A DNA stretch of 64,000 bases from Ureibacillus galli (GCF_014836845.1 NZ_JACSQA010000019.1:1-64000), one strand, 5' to 3'. Positions 35,122 to 44,465 are shown, counted from the first letter of the stretch. A program made the numbers and translations. Notes: generated by a model from the sequence alone, not told the origin.

Positions 35122-36336
35122 TTATTTTACGAAACGAAGAAATCGTTTTTTCCCAATTTGTAATACTTCCCCATTCATTAATACTCGATCTAATTCATCT
35201 TCACTCATTTTTTCTTTATTCAATTGAACACCGTTTTGTTTCATTAGCCGCAAAAATTCACTTTTACTTTTCACAAAACCTTTTTCAATTAATTGAGGAA
35301 TGATATCTTTAACGGTTTCTGCACCTATTTCGATTAGTAGTTCTGGGATATTTTCAGGTATTTCTTTTTTGCTAAAAGCTGCTTCAAAATAGGCTATTGC
35401 TCTTTTCGTCTCTTCTTCACCCCAATACAAGCTCGTAATAATTTTTGCTAATTTTAGTTTTACATCCTTTGGATTAGCACCCTTTTCTAGTAGGAGCTTT
35501 ATTTTTTCAATTTCATCTGGATGTTCGTCTGTCGCTAATTCAAAGTATTTTATAATCAATTGATCAGGGACCTCCATTACCTTTTTAAACATTACTTCAG
35601 CCGGTTCACTGACACCAATGTAATTCCCCAGACTTTTACTCATCTTTTCTACTCCGTCTAGCCCTTCAAGGAGTGGCATAAAAAGGGCGACTTGCTTTTC
35701 GAGTCCCCAATGTTTTTGAAGGGTGCGACCCATTAAAACGTTAAAGGTTTGATCGGTACCTCCTAATTCAATATCCGCTTGAATTTCAACGGAATCATAC
35801 GCTTGCATTAAAGGGTAAAAAAATTCGTGAATGCCAATTGGCACTTGATTGTTATAACGTTTTTGAAAATCATCCCGTTCTAAAATTCTCGCAACCGAAG
35901 TTGTTGCTGCTAATTGAAGAACTTCTTCAAAGGTTAACTTTGAAAGCCATCCACTATTAAAACGGACCGTTGTTTTGTTTGAATCTAGCACTTTAAAGAT
36001 TTGCTCACAGTATGTTTGGGCATTAATTTGAACCTGCTCATCACTTAGAGCTACGCGTCCTTTTGCTTTGCCTGTCGGATCACCAATTCGACCTGTAAAA
36101 TCACCAATAATAATGACCACTTGGTGTCCTAAATCTTGCATTTGTTTTATTTTTCTTAAGACAACGGCATGGCCTAAATGAATATCCGGTGCAGAAGGAT
36201 CCAGTCCTAATTTAATCGTAAGCGGAGTCTTCGTTTGATAGGACTTTTCTAGTTTTCCTAATAACTCCTCTTTATTGACTACTTCATGAACACCTTTCAT
36301 AATGATCTTCATTTGTTCTTCAGGTTTTACTAACAT
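35122..36336 (-). CDS. tyrS: Tyrosyl-tRNA synthetase, TyrZ type
   Basis: 404 residues, class I synthetase. HIGH motif HLGH at 53-56 within GLDPSAPDIHLGHAVVLRK, GDFTGRIGDPTGKAKGR, GGTDQTFNVLMGR for tyrosine binding, KMSKSLGNYIG for the second signature, and a C-terminal S4 RNA-binding domain (residues about 340-404). The form of the HIGH region matches the TyrZ branch rather than B. subtilis TyrS. The ATG at 36336 follows AAGGAGATG; the open frame upstream lies in the T-box terminator and is not coding. Controlled by a Tyr T-box. Confidence 0.95.
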   Translation of the reverse strand: MLVKPEEQMKIIMKGVHEVVNKEELLGKLEKSYQTKTPLTIKLGLDPSAPDIHLGHAVVLRKIKQMQDLGHQVVIIIGDFTGRIGDPTGKAKGRVALSDEQVQINAQTYCEQIFKVLDSNKTTVRFNSGWLSKLTFEEVLQLAATTSVARILERDDFQKRYNNQVPIGIHEFFYPLMQAYDSVEIQADIELGGTDQTFNVLMGRTLQKHWGLEKQVALFMPLLEGLDGVEKMSKSLGNYIGVSEPAEVMFKKVMEVPDQLIIKYFELATDEHPDEIEKIKLLLEKGANPKDVKLKLAKIITSLYWGEEETKRAIAYFEAAFSKKEIPENIPELLIEIGAETVKDIIPQLIEKGFVKSKSEFLRLMKQNGVQLNKEKMSEDELDRVLMNGEVLQIGKKRFLRFVK

Positions 36337-36394
36337 ACGAACATCTCCTTGGAATATTATTTCTAATATTGCAAGTTCTATAAGAAACAAAGGA

Positions 36395-36690
36395 TAAAAA
36401 AAACGCCCTTTTGGATTAACCAAAAGGACGATTCATCTCGTGTTACCACCTTTAATTCATAAGCAACTCACATTGCTTATCTTCATAAGTACAGTCTTTT
36501 GACGATACTTTCGCACATGATGACGGGTGCTAAGCCGGCGTAGCCTACTAAGAAAATCCTATTCGGTACACAGCTCCAAGATGTATTCACAATCGTTCAA
36601 CATGCCCCTCTCATCAACCGGTCGCTTTCTGTCTGTTTACATGATTGCTACTAATTCTTTTCATAGCCTTTGTTCTTATACTCCGAAATG
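36395..36690 (-). promoter_or_regulatory. T-box leader of tyrS, tyrosine specifier
   Basis: Reading the minus strand: GAATACATC with specifier TAC (36583-36585), the T-box sequence AAAGGTGGTAACACGAG (36437-36453), then the terminator CGTCCTTTTGG/CCAAAAGGGCG and eight T (36395-36430). Uncharged tRNA-Tyr should allow readthrough into tyrS. The 5' boundary is approximate; 36691-36788 is AT-rich spacer without a gene. Confidence 0.95.
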
Positions 36691-36788
36691 TTGAAAACAA
36701 ATCTTCGTTATGCATATATTAATTGTTCTTTATTTTATCCATTCATTTCAATTTGTCAACATGAAAAATTTTATCTTTTTTAATGACA

Positions 36789-37256
36789 CTAATTAATCAT
36801 TTTTATCATATTAATACCAGCGATTTCAAAACCGAGTTCTTCATATAGTTTCCTCGCTCCTGTATTACTACCGAAAACGTGTAATTTAAAGTAAGTAATG
36901 CCCTGCTGAAGTATCCATTCCTCCATAGTTGTCATTACCTTTGTGCCAAAGCCCATTCCTCTAAATTGTTCAAAAAGATAAATTTCATAAAGGAAGGCAC
37001 TTTTCTTTTCCTTCTCCACCTTTATCCAAACATATCCAATCGTCTGATCATCGTTCACAATATGGAATAAATAATGATCAGGAGTTTCTATTCCTTTAGA
37101 AAGTAAATTATGTAGTAATCTATGTGCTTTGGAAATTGGTTGTTCATTTACTTCCTCATGCACATTTTGTGATAATACTTCCGCATATCTAACCACTTTA
37201 TTTTCGAAGTATTGTGTAAATTCTTCCTTTGACATTGGCTTTAATAGTATCTCCAT
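36789..37256 (-). CDS. GNAT N-acetyltransferase
   Basis: 155 residues. The N-terminus LKPMSKEEFTQYFENKVVRYAE, the strand VNDDQTIGYVWIKV and the acetyl-CoA motif LFEQFRGMGFGTKVMTTMEE (residues about 92-112) are followed by GSNTGARKLYEELGFEIAG. This layout is seen in small Bacillus GNATs of unknown acceptor. GGGAGAGTTCA precedes the ATG. Single gene, no visible strong terminator. Confidence 0.87.
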   Translation of the reverse strand: MEILLKPMSKEEFTQYFENKVVRYAEVLSQNVHEEVNEQPISKAHRLLHNLLSKGIETPDHYLFHIVNDDQTIGYVWIKVEKEKKSAFLYEIYLFEQFRGMGFGTKVMTTMEEWILQQGITYFKLHVFGSNTGARKLYEELGFEIAGINMIKMIN

Positions 37257-37348
37257 TGAACTCTCCCTTTTTGCGATGAACTCTTTGCAATCATTACCCT
37301 TACTTATTAATTTACGAAAGTGAATGGAATTCGTTGCATATCTGTTTA

Positions 37349-37838
37349 TTAGTAATAATTTTTGATTTCCTTTTTATATGTACTACTTAAATAGTCATTT
37401 AATATTGGTAAATCAGGAGGACTAATTTTTGGGGGAAGCTCATGATACTTAAAAAAACTTTAATTCCCGAACTTCACTTACTTCTCTCGTTAATACACCA
37501 TCATAATCAATACATATATAGGCTGCTACGACATTATAGACTTCGTCACCGTGAGGATATTTATAGTAAAAATCATCTCCAGAGTATACATTGAATAACT
37601 TTAATTGATTTGCAATTAGTCCCGTTTCCTCAAATAACTCCCTTTTTGCCACTTATTCTAACGTTTCACCGATTTCCAATGAACCTCCTGCTAATCCCCA
37701 ACAGTGATTGTCATTGCGAAGTTGCAATAATATCTCTACTTTTTCATTCACTACAATGACACAAGCCCCGACCATTATAATGGGACGACTTCCTACTAGT
37801 TTTCTTAAATCTGTTATGTAGCCCATATGTACCTCCAA
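37349..37838 (-). pseudogene. NUDIX hydrolase broken by a stop and a frameshift
   Basis: The first part reads MGYITDLRKLVGSRPIIMVG and runs to GGSLEIGETLE, where a TAA (37653-37655) interrupts the Nudix box; the same frame resumes VAKRELFEETGL, so one Glu codon GAA probably became TAA. The frame then ends at LKFF because of a seven-T run. Skipping one base restores KYHELPPKISPPDLPILNDY and a natural stop at 37349. Two independent lesions argue for real decay rather than a single sequence error. AGGTAC before the start. Confidence 0.85.
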
Positions 37839-38211
37839 TTATCGTAAATGATTGTTAAGGTAATATTTCTCAACTGACTTACTTGGGATATATTGATAAC
37901 TTTAGTTTACCACAATCCTTATTTGTAAATAAAAGGCATAAAGTATGGATGTAACTTTGTACAAGGATAATAATTTTTTTCTTTATCATGCCAAAATCTA
38001 CTAAGTTATATTACGAAAGTAAAATGAGGTTGGAGCGGTATAAACTGGCTCTTTTCTCTTAAAGTGGCTATCACTCCTATATTATCAATTAATAATATTG
38101 CAATATAAATGCCATAGACGTAAACGAATTAACACCTCCCTGTGCTTTTTGTCAGAAAAATCTATGTTAGGATTATTAAAAATTAGCAACAAGAATATGG
38201 AGGATACATCA
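37839..38211. other. Intergenic region before the LysM/3D gene
   Basis: 370 bp, AT-rich, no gene. TGTAAC..TGTACA near 37950-37965 resembles WalR half-sites but the spacing is wrong for a WalR box. No riboswitch signature was seen. Confidence 0.5.
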
Positions 38212-39423
38212 ATGCTTAAAAAAATGATGTCAATTGTACCTGTTGCAGCACTTTCCTTAACTGTAGGTGCTACTGCACAGGCTGCAACGATTACAGTGCA
38301 AAAGGGAGATACCCTTTGGGATTTAGCCCAAGAAAACAATACTACAGTAGAAACGATTCAATCAGTAAATCATCTTACTACCGACCTTATTTATCCTGGA
38401 GACTTCCTAACGATTCCAAGACAAAATGAATATGGTGTTAAATCTGGTGATACATTATGGGACATTGCTCGGAATCATGGGGTAACGGTTTCTCAAATTA
38501 AAGATTGGAATCAATTACATAGTGATCTTATTCATCCCGGAGATATCCTAACAATCGCCCAAGAATACTTCGTTAAAAACGGTGACACATTATGGGAGAT
38601 TGCACAAAATTATGGGGTAACCGTTTCTCAAATTAAAGAATGGAACGAATTACATACGGATATGATTCACCCTGGTTTAAATCTAGTTATCTTTAAAGGT
38701 GGAGAAAGTCATCATTCATCTGCACAAGTACAACAGGAAAGTGCAGTGGAGAAACAATCTCCAGTACCAGCTGCAGAAGTAACAATAGAAAAGACTCCTG
38801 AGGCAACAACTCCTTCAACGAAGGAAGAAGTAACAACAAGTGGAGAATCTCCTGCAGAAAATACAGCGAAAGAATCGACTCCTGTAACTAAAGAGGAAGC
38901 TCCTGTCGAAAGCACAACGGAGGAATCGGCTCCTGTAACTAAAGAGGAAGCCCCTGTTGAAAGCACAACGGAAGAATCGGCTCCTGTATCTAAAGAGGAA
39001 ACTCCAGTCGAAAGCACAACGGAAGAATCGACTCCTGTAGCTAAAGAGGAAACTCCAGTCGAAAGTACAACGGAGGAAACAGCACCTGTAACGAAGGAGG
39101 AAACTCCAACAAAGAGCTCAACTGAAGAAGCTCAAAAAGAATTTATAATGGAAGCAACTGCTTATACAGCAACATGCGAAGGATGTTCAGGCATTACTTC
39201 TACAGGAATTAACCTGATAGAAAACCCTGATGCTAAAGTGATCTCAGTTGACCCAACTGTTATTCCCCTTGGAACGAAAGTTTATGTAGAAGGATATGGG
39301 GAAGCAATCGCTGGAGATACAGGCGGTGGCATTAAAGGTAATCGAATTGATATCTTTATTCCTGATAAACAAGATGCAATCGACTATGGGGTACAAACTG
39401 TAAAAGTAAAAATTTTAGACTAG
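38212..39423 (+). CDS. LysM-repeat cell wall protein with C-terminal 3D domain (YocH-like)
   Basis: 403 residues. Signal peptide 1-24 (ALSLTVGATAQA). Three LysM domains at about 26-68, 73-115 and 119-161, each with KxGDTLWDIA-type starts, bind peptidoglycan. A Pro/Thr/Glu-rich repeat tract follows, then the 3D domain from about residue 315 (ATAYTATCEGCSG, GDTGGGIKGNRIDIFIP with the three Asp), as in YocH and resuscitation-like lytic transglycosylases. It is secreted and likely remodels the wall. GGAGG lies before the ATG at 38212; longer upstream frame rejected. Confidence 0.9.
   Translation: MLKKMMSIVPVAALSLTVGATAQAATITVQKGDTLWDLAQENNTTVETIQSVNHLTTDLIYPGDFLTIPRQNEYGVKSGDTLWDIARNHGVTVSQIKDWNQLHSDLIHPGDILTIAQEYFVKNGDTLWEIAQNYGVTVSQIKEWNELHTDMIHPGLNLVIFKGGESHHSSAQVQQESAVEKQSPVPAAEVTIEKTPEATTPSTKEEVTTSGESPAENTAKESTPVTKEEAPVESTTEESAPVTKEEAPVESTTEESAPVSKEETPVESTTEESTPVAKEETPVESTTEETAPVTKEETPTKSSTEEAQKEFIMEATAYTATCEGCSGITSTGINLIENPDAKVISVDPTVIPLGTKVYVEGYGEAIAGDTGGGIKGNRIDIFIPDKQDAIDYGVQTVKVKILD
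38875..39129 (+). repeat. Five tandem 51-bp repeats in the LysM/3D gene
   Basis: Five copies of a 17-residue unit (consensus SAPVTKEEAPVESTTEE) form a Pro/Thr/Glu-rich linker between the LysM and 3D domains. Unit-to-unit changes are few, so copy number may vary between strains. Confidence 0.92.
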
Positions 39424-39449
39424 TATTTACAGACTATAATAAGATTTTC

Positions 39450-39490
39450 AAAGCAAAAAGGAAAAGTTTCGATTCCTTTTTGCTTTATTT
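39450..39490 (+). terminator. Intrinsic terminator of the LysM/3D gene
   Basis: AAAGCAAAAAGGAA and TTCCTTTTTGCTTT form a perfect 14-bp stem, 27 bp after the stop. Confidence 0.88.
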
Positions 39491-39559
39491 TGTATATGAA
39501 ACAATACGTAGAAGCTTCCCACTTTTTATCCAAAGTAAATTTTGAACACAATATAACGA

Positions 39560-39892
39560 TTACTTTGTTTTCGTTAAGTGGTAGCTCTCATTTATCATTT
39601 TATAAACTTCTTCATCTGGTATGGTACCATCAAGAATAATAGAGTTCCAATGGTCTTTATTGAGATGAAATGCTGGAACTACTGACTTATAAACTTGTCT
39701 CCATAATTCTAACATCCCATGTTCGCACTTTACATTTATCCAAATATGTTCCTCTTTCTCAAAAATCCATGCAAACACTTTTTTATTTTTTTTATGACGC
39801 ATTAATGTCCAATTTTTATCACGAAACGGATAATCTTCATATGTATTGCCTAACTTTAAGCAATAATCTATCACATCTTTTCTAGTTTTCAT
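39560..39892 (-). CDS. MmcQ/YjbR family protein
   Basis: 110 residues of the MmcQ/YjbR (DUF419) family: RKDVIDYCLKLGNTYEDYPF at the start, NWTLMRHKKNKKVFAWIF and HLNKDHWNSIILDGTIPDEE at the end. The fold is CyaY-like and was annotated as DNA-binding; no firm role. GGGGAGG lies six bases before the ATG at 39892; an upstream start would begin without a good ribosome site. Confidence 0.87.
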   Translation of the reverse strand: MKTRKDVIDYCLKLGNTYEDYPFRDKNWTLMRHKKNKKVFAWIFEKEEHIWINVKCEHGMLELWRQVYKSVVPAFHLNKDHWNSIILDGTIPDEEVYKMINESYHLTKTK

Positions 39893-39944
39893 GGTTACCT
39901 CCCCTGCGATTTTTTTATAAAATATGTTAATCGTTTTCATAATA

Positions 39945-39978
39945 AAAGGCTATTAATCCTTTGATTAAAGCCCTTCTT
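39945..39978 (-). terminator. Intrinsic terminator of the small lipoprotein gene
   Basis: GGGCTTTAATC pairs imperfectly with GATTAATAGCC, then TTTTATT on the minus strand. A member of the recurring GCRTTAATCC hairpin family. Confidence 0.65.
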
Positions 39979-40015
39979 TTCGATTTATATGAGTTAGTAT
40001 AATTAAAAAATATTT

Positions 40016-40294
40016 CTACGGCTTTATGTCTTCTACTGACTTCAATTCCATTTCTATATTCATCTTTTCTTTTCGTTTCAAATATTCTTCTTTTGATAAC
40101 GGGTCATAGTTTACTTCGGATATAGTTGGCTCAATAACAAATTGCCCATCATCACGATAATTTATTGAATATGTACTAGGATTCGTTCTTCCAAATTCTA
40201 AATTTGAGTTGATAGGAATTTCATAATCTGTCGCTCCATTACATCCACTTAATAGAACTACTAGCAATATCATAATCATCTTAGTTAATTTCAT
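40016..40294 (-). CDS. Small putative lipoprotein
   Basis: 92 residues with a short signal and lipobox LLSGC near residue 20, so the mature part of about 70 residues should be membrane-anchored outside. The mature region is hydrophilic (INYRDDGQFVIEPTISEVNY, then KEEYLKRKEKMNIEMELK). I do not recognise a family. ATG at 40294 fits AAAGGAA spacing better than the upstream TTG. 21 bp after the GNAT gene, so probably cotranscribed. Confidence 0.7.
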   Translation of the reverse strand: MKLTKMIMILLVVLLSGCNGATDYEIPINSNLEFGRTNPSTYSINYRDDGQFVIEPTISEVNYDPLSKEEYLKRKEKMNIEMELKSVEDIKP

Positions 40295-40315
40295 AACGTT
40301 CAATTCCTTTACTTC

Positions 40316-40774
40316 CTATTTTCTCGTCTCTTTTTCATAAAGCTTCATATCATCACCACTTACTCCGTACACTACCCCACTATTTCTCCATCCATATTGC
40401 TCGTAGTAATTTTCTAAATCTGTTGATAAATAAAGTTTCTGATATCCCTTTTGTGCAGCTTGTTCCAAACTATGTTGAAGTAATGTAGAGCCTATTTTTC
40501 TACCCCTATATTCTTCTTTCACGTAAAGGCAAGCGAGCCATGGGCATAAGTCCTGACGACTATTTAAATCATTTCTTAATAATGCATAAGTTCCAATTAT
40601 ATCGCCATTTTCGATGGCTACATAAAACCTGGGAATATCGGAACAAGTCGTACAAGAATGAATCATCGCGTCTTCGTAAAATTTGAAGTTGTGATTGTTT
40701 CCCCATTGTTTCCAAAATACATGAACTGCCTTTTCAAAAAGCTCATTTCTATCCTTCAGTTCTATAATTTCCAT
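40316..40774 (-). CDS. GNAT N-acetyltransferase
   Basis: 152 residues. Starts with IIELKDRNELFEKAVHVFWKQ; has YVAIENGDIIGTYALLRN and the acetyl-CoA motif CLYVKEEYRGRKIGSTLLQHSL at about residues 86-107, then YLSTDLENYYEQYGW. The QWG-like segment and ending resemble small Bacillus GNATs of unknown acceptor. AGAGGTTAT before the ATG. First gene of a unit with the small lipoprotein. Confidence 0.87.
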   Translation of the reverse strand: MEIIELKDRNELFEKAVHVFWKQWGNNHNFKFYEDAMIHSCTTCSDIPRFYVAIENGDIIGTYALLRNDLNSRQDLCPWLACLYVKEEYRGRKIGSTLLQHSLEQAAQKGYQKLYLSTDLENYYEQYGWRNSGVVYGVSGDDMKLYEKETRK

Positions 40775-41086
40775 ATAACCTCTACTCCCTATATTTTACA
40801 TTTTATAACAAAGTTTGTTTCCATGTTGAAACTTTTTCATCCGAAACCCTTTCGAATTCCTTTTTTACTAAGTTCAACAAAAATAGCCCCAATCCTTCTC
40901 GTTTTATTTCCTTTTGGCTACCTTAATAGTTTCAAATTCCAACTTTAAACAATAAATCCTTCTTTTAAGTACTACTTGATGATAGAATTGTTGGGCAGCG
41001 TTATACTTTTAGCTTGAATTATTTTAATAGATTTTACATAATTTAAGGGATTTTTCACATAATCAAATAAATAAGAGAAGATTAGG
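40775..41086. other. Intergenic region with a repeat-like segment
   Basis: No gene. The part at 40848-40895 resembles 48692-48750 (minus-strand GGATTRRKGCTMTTTTT then GTTGAAYTWA), a possible dispersed repeat. The right half is AT-rich and must hold the promoter of the YhgE/Pip gene. Confidence 0.4.
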
Positions 41087-43258
41087 ATGAGTCGTATGTG
41101 GAGTATTTTCAAAAAGGATATTAAAAGCATTGTTACTAACTGGGTAGCAGCGATACTTATCGGAGGTTTAATGCTTTTACCTTCTTTATATGCCTGGTTT
41201 AATATTAAAGCATCTTGGGATCCTTATAGTCAAACGGATCAGTTACCGGTAGCAGTAGTAAACGAAGATACAGGAGCTACGGTTCGTGATATAGAGTTGA
41301 ACATTGGGGATGAAGTTGTCAAAGAACTAAAAGACAATAAAGATATGGATTGGCATTTTGTTAACCGGAAAGAAGCGATGGATAAAGTCGAGTATGGGGA
41401 TTATTTTGCTGTTATCATCATTCCCGAAAACTTCTCTAAAAAGCTAGGTACCGTTATTGAAGACCGCCCTGAAAAGGCGAAGGTCGAGTATTATGTTAAT
41501 GAAAAAATTAACGCGATAGCACCTAAAATTACCGCATCTGGTGCTGGCGGGATCGTTGATAAGATTACAAGTAACTTTATTTCAACCGTAAACGGTACGA
41601 TATTTGAAAAGTTTAATGAATTAGGACTAGAGATTGAAAAAGATCTACCCGACATTAAAAAATTTGAAGAGTATGTTTTCCAAATGGAAGAAAAATTACC
41701 TGAAATCCATACTTTATTAACGGATTCCTTAGCAGATGCAGAAAATGCAAAAGGAATGATTGATAAGGCGCAAGCGCTCGTTCCTGATGCAAAACGAGTA
41801 ACAGGTGAAGGATTACAAACAATAGATGAAACAACAGCGTTTTTAAATAAAGCTGAGAATCGACTAAATGAGATTGCACCTGAAGTTCAGAAAAATTTAG
41901 AGCAAGTACAACGTATGGCGACGGAAGTAAACGATTTTATTAGTACCGTGCAATCTTCCGATATTAACTTGAACCAAGGGAAAGAAATTAGTGATCAAAT
42001 TAATGGGCAAATAACGAGTTCCATTGAGAATATAGAAGCAATCGAGGGTGCCCTAAACCAACTTCAAGAGCAAAATAATAATGAAGATGGTTCTAATACA
42101 AATCAAGAACAAATTAATCAGGCACTAGAACAATTAGCCTTGTTGAAAAGTGAACTACAGAAAATACAAGAAAGTGGACAAAGGATTACGACATTTCTTT
42201 CAGATAAACAGCAAGAATTGGATGATTTAATCGGACAAATTCAAACGATGGCCGCCACAACGGCAAATGAAATTGATGCCTTTGTAAAACTATATAATGA
42301 AGAAATCGAGCCAACAGTCAAACAAGAAGTAGCCAATGCGAAGAAAACATTAAATGATGCTAGAGGAATCTTAAGTGAAATCCAAAAGACGATTCCAGAA
42401 GTAGAAAAAATTCTTGCGAACACAGAGGGTAACTTAGGTGAAGGCGAGGAAACACTTAAAAAGATTTTAGGCGAATACCCTTATGTGAACGATAAAATAA
42501 ACCAATTAGCTGATCGAATTCGAGAAATTCAAGGTGAAACAGATATCAATGAAATCATTGAGTTACTGCAAAATGATCCAGAAGCTGAAAAGGGATTCTT
42601 TGAAGAACCTGTTCTACTTAACAAAAACAGCTTATTCCCAATTCCAAACTACGGTACAGGGATGACGCCTTTTTATACTGTACTTGCTATATGGGTAGGT
42701 GCTCTGTTATTAATTTCCCTGTTAGCTACAGGTGTCCATAACTCGATTGATTACACTGAAAAACAAATTTACTTCGGTAAACTTTTCACCTTTATGAGCA
42801 TTGGCTTTGTTCAAGCTTTAATCGTGACATCCGGAGATATGTTTATTTTAGGTGTGGATATTGCTGAACCTGCATGGTTTATCTTATTTGGTCTGATCAT
42901 CAGTTTAGTATTTATATCCATTGTTTATACATTGGTTTCAGTGTTTGGGGATGTCGGAAAGGCATTGGCCATTGTCTTTCTCGTATTACAAATTGCTGGT
43001 TCTGGGGGAACGTACCCAGTCGCATTACTCCCTGAATTCTTCCAAACGATTCACCCGTTCTTACCATTCTCTTATGCGGTTGATCTAATGAGAGAAGCTG
43101 TAGGCGGTATTGTTTGGGAAAGAGTATATCATGACCTAATGTTTTTAATTTTATTCGGTATTATTGCATTGTTAATTGGAACTTTCCTTAAAGCTCCATT
43201 AAGTAAGAAAACAAATGCTTTAATGAAAAAATCAAAAGAGTCTGGATTATTCCATTAA
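41087..43258 (+). CDS. YhgE/Pip domain membrane protein
   Basis: 723 residues. N-terminal span followed by the conserved ASWDPYSQTDQLPVAVVNEDTG, a long extracytoplasmic helical region (residues about 150-510, coiled-coil and Gln/Glu-rich), and five or six C-terminal spans of the ABC-2 type. The family includes the phage infection protein Pip and YhgE; some members export virulence factors or lipids. Function in this organism unknown. The ATG lies downstream of GAGAAGAT; ends before a clear terminator. Confidence 0.9.
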   Translation: MSRMWSIFKKDIKSIVTNWVAAILIGGLMLLPSLYAWFNIKASWDPYSQTDQLPVAVVNEDTGATVRDIELNIGDEVVKELKDNKDMDWHFVNRKEAMDKVEYGDYFAVIIIPENFSKKLGTVIEDRPEKAKVEYYVNEKINAIAPKITASGAGGIVDKITSNFISTVNGTIFEKFNELGLEIEKDLPDIKKFEEYVFQMEEKLPEIHTLLTDSLADAENAKGMIDKAQALVPDAKRVTGEGLQTIDETTAFLNKAENRLNEIAPEVQKNLEQVQRMATEVNDFISTVQSSDINLNQGKEISDQINGQITSSIENIEAIEGALNQLQEQNNNEDGSNTNQEQINQALEQLALLKSELQKIQESGQRITTFLSDKQQELDDLIGQIQTMAATTANEIDAFVKLYNEEIEPTVKQEVANAKKTLNDARGILSEIQKTIPEVEKILANTEGNLGEGEETLKKILGEYPYVNDKINQLADRIREIQGETDINEIIELLQNDPEAEKGFFEEPVLLNKNSLFPIPNYGTGMTPFYTVLAIWVGALLLISLLATGVHNSIDYTEKQIYFGKLFTFMSIGFVQALIVTSGDMFILGVDIAEPAWFILFGLIISLVFISIVYTLVSVFGDVGKALAIVFLVLQIAGSGGTYPVALLPEFFQTIHPFLPFSYAVDLMREAVGGIVWERVYHDLMFLILFGIIALLIGTFLKAPLSKKTNALMKKSKESGLFH

Positions 43259-43273
43259 TTTCTTATATATCTT

Positions 43274-43306
43274 TTAAAAAGTGTCCATCTAATGGACACT
43301 TTTTTG
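43274..43306 (+). terminator. Intrinsic terminator of the YhgE/Pip gene
   Basis: AAAAAGTGTCCAT and ATGGACACTTTTTT form a near perfect stem with a two- to three-base loop, 15 bp after the stop. Confidence 0.88.
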
Positions 43307-43350
43307 TATTGAAAAAAGTCCCCATCCTACTGGATTCCAAAGCATCTAAA

Positions 43351-44133
43351 TTAACCTATAAATTCCTTTAGCACTTGATTAAACTTTACCCGCTCTTCCC
43401 AGAACGGACCATGACCACTAAAATGAAACGGAACCAAATGGGAATTTCTTATTTTTCCATTGAGTTCTAAAGCTTGTGCATAAGGAATCACTTTATCATG
43501 AACACCGTGTACGATTAAAGTTGGAGCAAGTATTTGGGGCAAATCTTCATAAAGTTTACTATCCCTTAATGTCATAATGATAGCAGCCGTGGACCACCCT
43601 GCTGCTTGTAATCCTAAATGGAAAAACCAATCAGAAAAAGGCTTTGTTATATATTGAAAGAAAAAAGTTTCACTCACATTCCGAATCATCTTAGGACGGT
43701 CGTTTAGAGCTTCTTCCAATAATTGATGGGCTGTTTCTGGAGTAAAACCGACTGGAGCTGCTGCGTCTACAAGAACTAGTTTCGATACACCGAACCCTTT
43801 ATATCTCGACATGTAGCGAATGGCAATCGCTCCTCCTGTCGAGTGGCCAACAAGGGTAAAATGATTTAATTGAAGTTTTTCCACTATCGCATAAATATCA
43901 TCTGCCAATCGATTATAATGGTAGCCTTCCATTGGTTTATCAGATTTTCCAAATCCTCTCCAGTCAATCCCAATACACCGGTAACCCATTGCAGGAAGAA
44001 CATCCAACTGATATTCAAACTGATCATGGCTTAACGGCCAGCCGTGTAAAAAAACAATTGTCTTACTGCCCTTCGGATTTAAATCTTCCACATATAAATT
44101 CACGCCTGGTTCAACACAAACGTAGTACCCCAT
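43351..44133 (-). CDS. Alpha/beta hydrolase, chloroperoxidase/esterase-like
   Basis: 260 residues of alpha/beta hydrolase fold. Oxyanion loop FLHGWPLSHDQF, GYRCIGIDWRGFGKSDKP, nucleophile elbow GHSTGG (Ser near residue 96), VHGVHDKVIPYA with the catalytic Asp, and the His in FSGHGPFWEE. This layout is common to non-heme chloroperoxidase-like esterases. GGAGGAAC six bases before the ATG at 44133 sets the start; an upstream ATG would add nine residues. Substrate unknown. Next gene upstream on the same strand is a small ORF. Confidence 0.88.
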   Translation of the reverse strand: MGYYVCVEPGVNLYVEDLNPKGSKTIVFLHGWPLSHDQFEYQLDVLPAMGYRCIGIDWRGFGKSDKPMEGYHYNRLADDIYAIVEKLQLNHFTLVGHSTGGAIAIRYMSRYKGFGVSKLVLVDAAAPVGFTPETAHQLLEEALNDRPKMIRNVSETFFFQYITKPFSDWFFHLGLQAAGWSTAAIIMTLRDSKLYEDLPQILAPTLIVHGVHDKVIPYAQALELNGKIRNSHLVPFHFSGHGPFWEERVKFNQVLKEFIG

Positions 44134-44161
44134 ACCGTTCCTCCTCATTAATAAAAACACA

Positions 44162-44353
44162 TTATCCTAAAATATTCACTCTAGCCCATATAGGTGAATA
44201 CCTCTGAATTGGCCATTCATGGTTTGAAATTACCCACGGATTAACAATTCCTTTTGTTAAGAAACCGTATTTTTTAAGTAAAACCATGTTTTCTCCCTCT
44301 TTAACGATGCACCCTTGCACTTGTTTTGCTTCCTTTCCTATCATTTTGTTCAC
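44162..44353 (-). CDS. Hypothetical short protein, possibly a remnant
   Basis: 63 residues: the first part VQGCIVKEGENMVLLKKYGF recalls the opening strands of NUDIX proteins, but no Nudix box follows and the rest (TKGIVNPWVISNHEWPIQRY) has no recognised motif. An internal ATG after AGAGGGAG (about residue 23) could start a 41-residue product. It may be a truncated gene. The alpha/beta hydrolase begins 28 bp downstream. Confidence 0.35.
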   Translation of the reverse strand: MNKMIGKEAKQVQGCIVKEGENMVLLKKYGFLTKGIVNPWVISNHEWPIQRYSPIWARVNILG

Positions 44354-44465
44354 TCATAGAGTAAGCTACTTTACCATAAAATCTAGTAACTATTATTTTT
44401 CCAATCGTTTTTTCGAAAGATGTTTGGATGATGCAATTTCCCTCGTTTAAGGAGGCAATATCATA

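Noticed and set aside
36337-36423. 29-codon extension of TyrRS
   Set aside because: It overlaps the T-box terminator region, and AAGGAGATG precedes the ATG at 36336.
37945-37970. WalR-type box before the LysM/3D gene
   Set aside because: TGTAAC and TGTACA are two bases apart, not the five required between WalR half-sites.
38712-39017. 101-residue minus-strand frame opposite the LysM/3D repeat tract
   Set aside because: A shadow created by the repetitive coding strand; low-complexity Ser/Val/Gly product, no ribosome site.
38875-39129. Regular repeats that could suggest a CRISPR array
   Set aside because: They are contiguous 51-bp in-frame coding repeats without spacers.
40658-40948. 96-residue plus-strand frame at 40658-40948
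   Set aside because: It lies half inside the GNAT gene antisense and half in intergenic AT-rich DNA, with no ribosome site.
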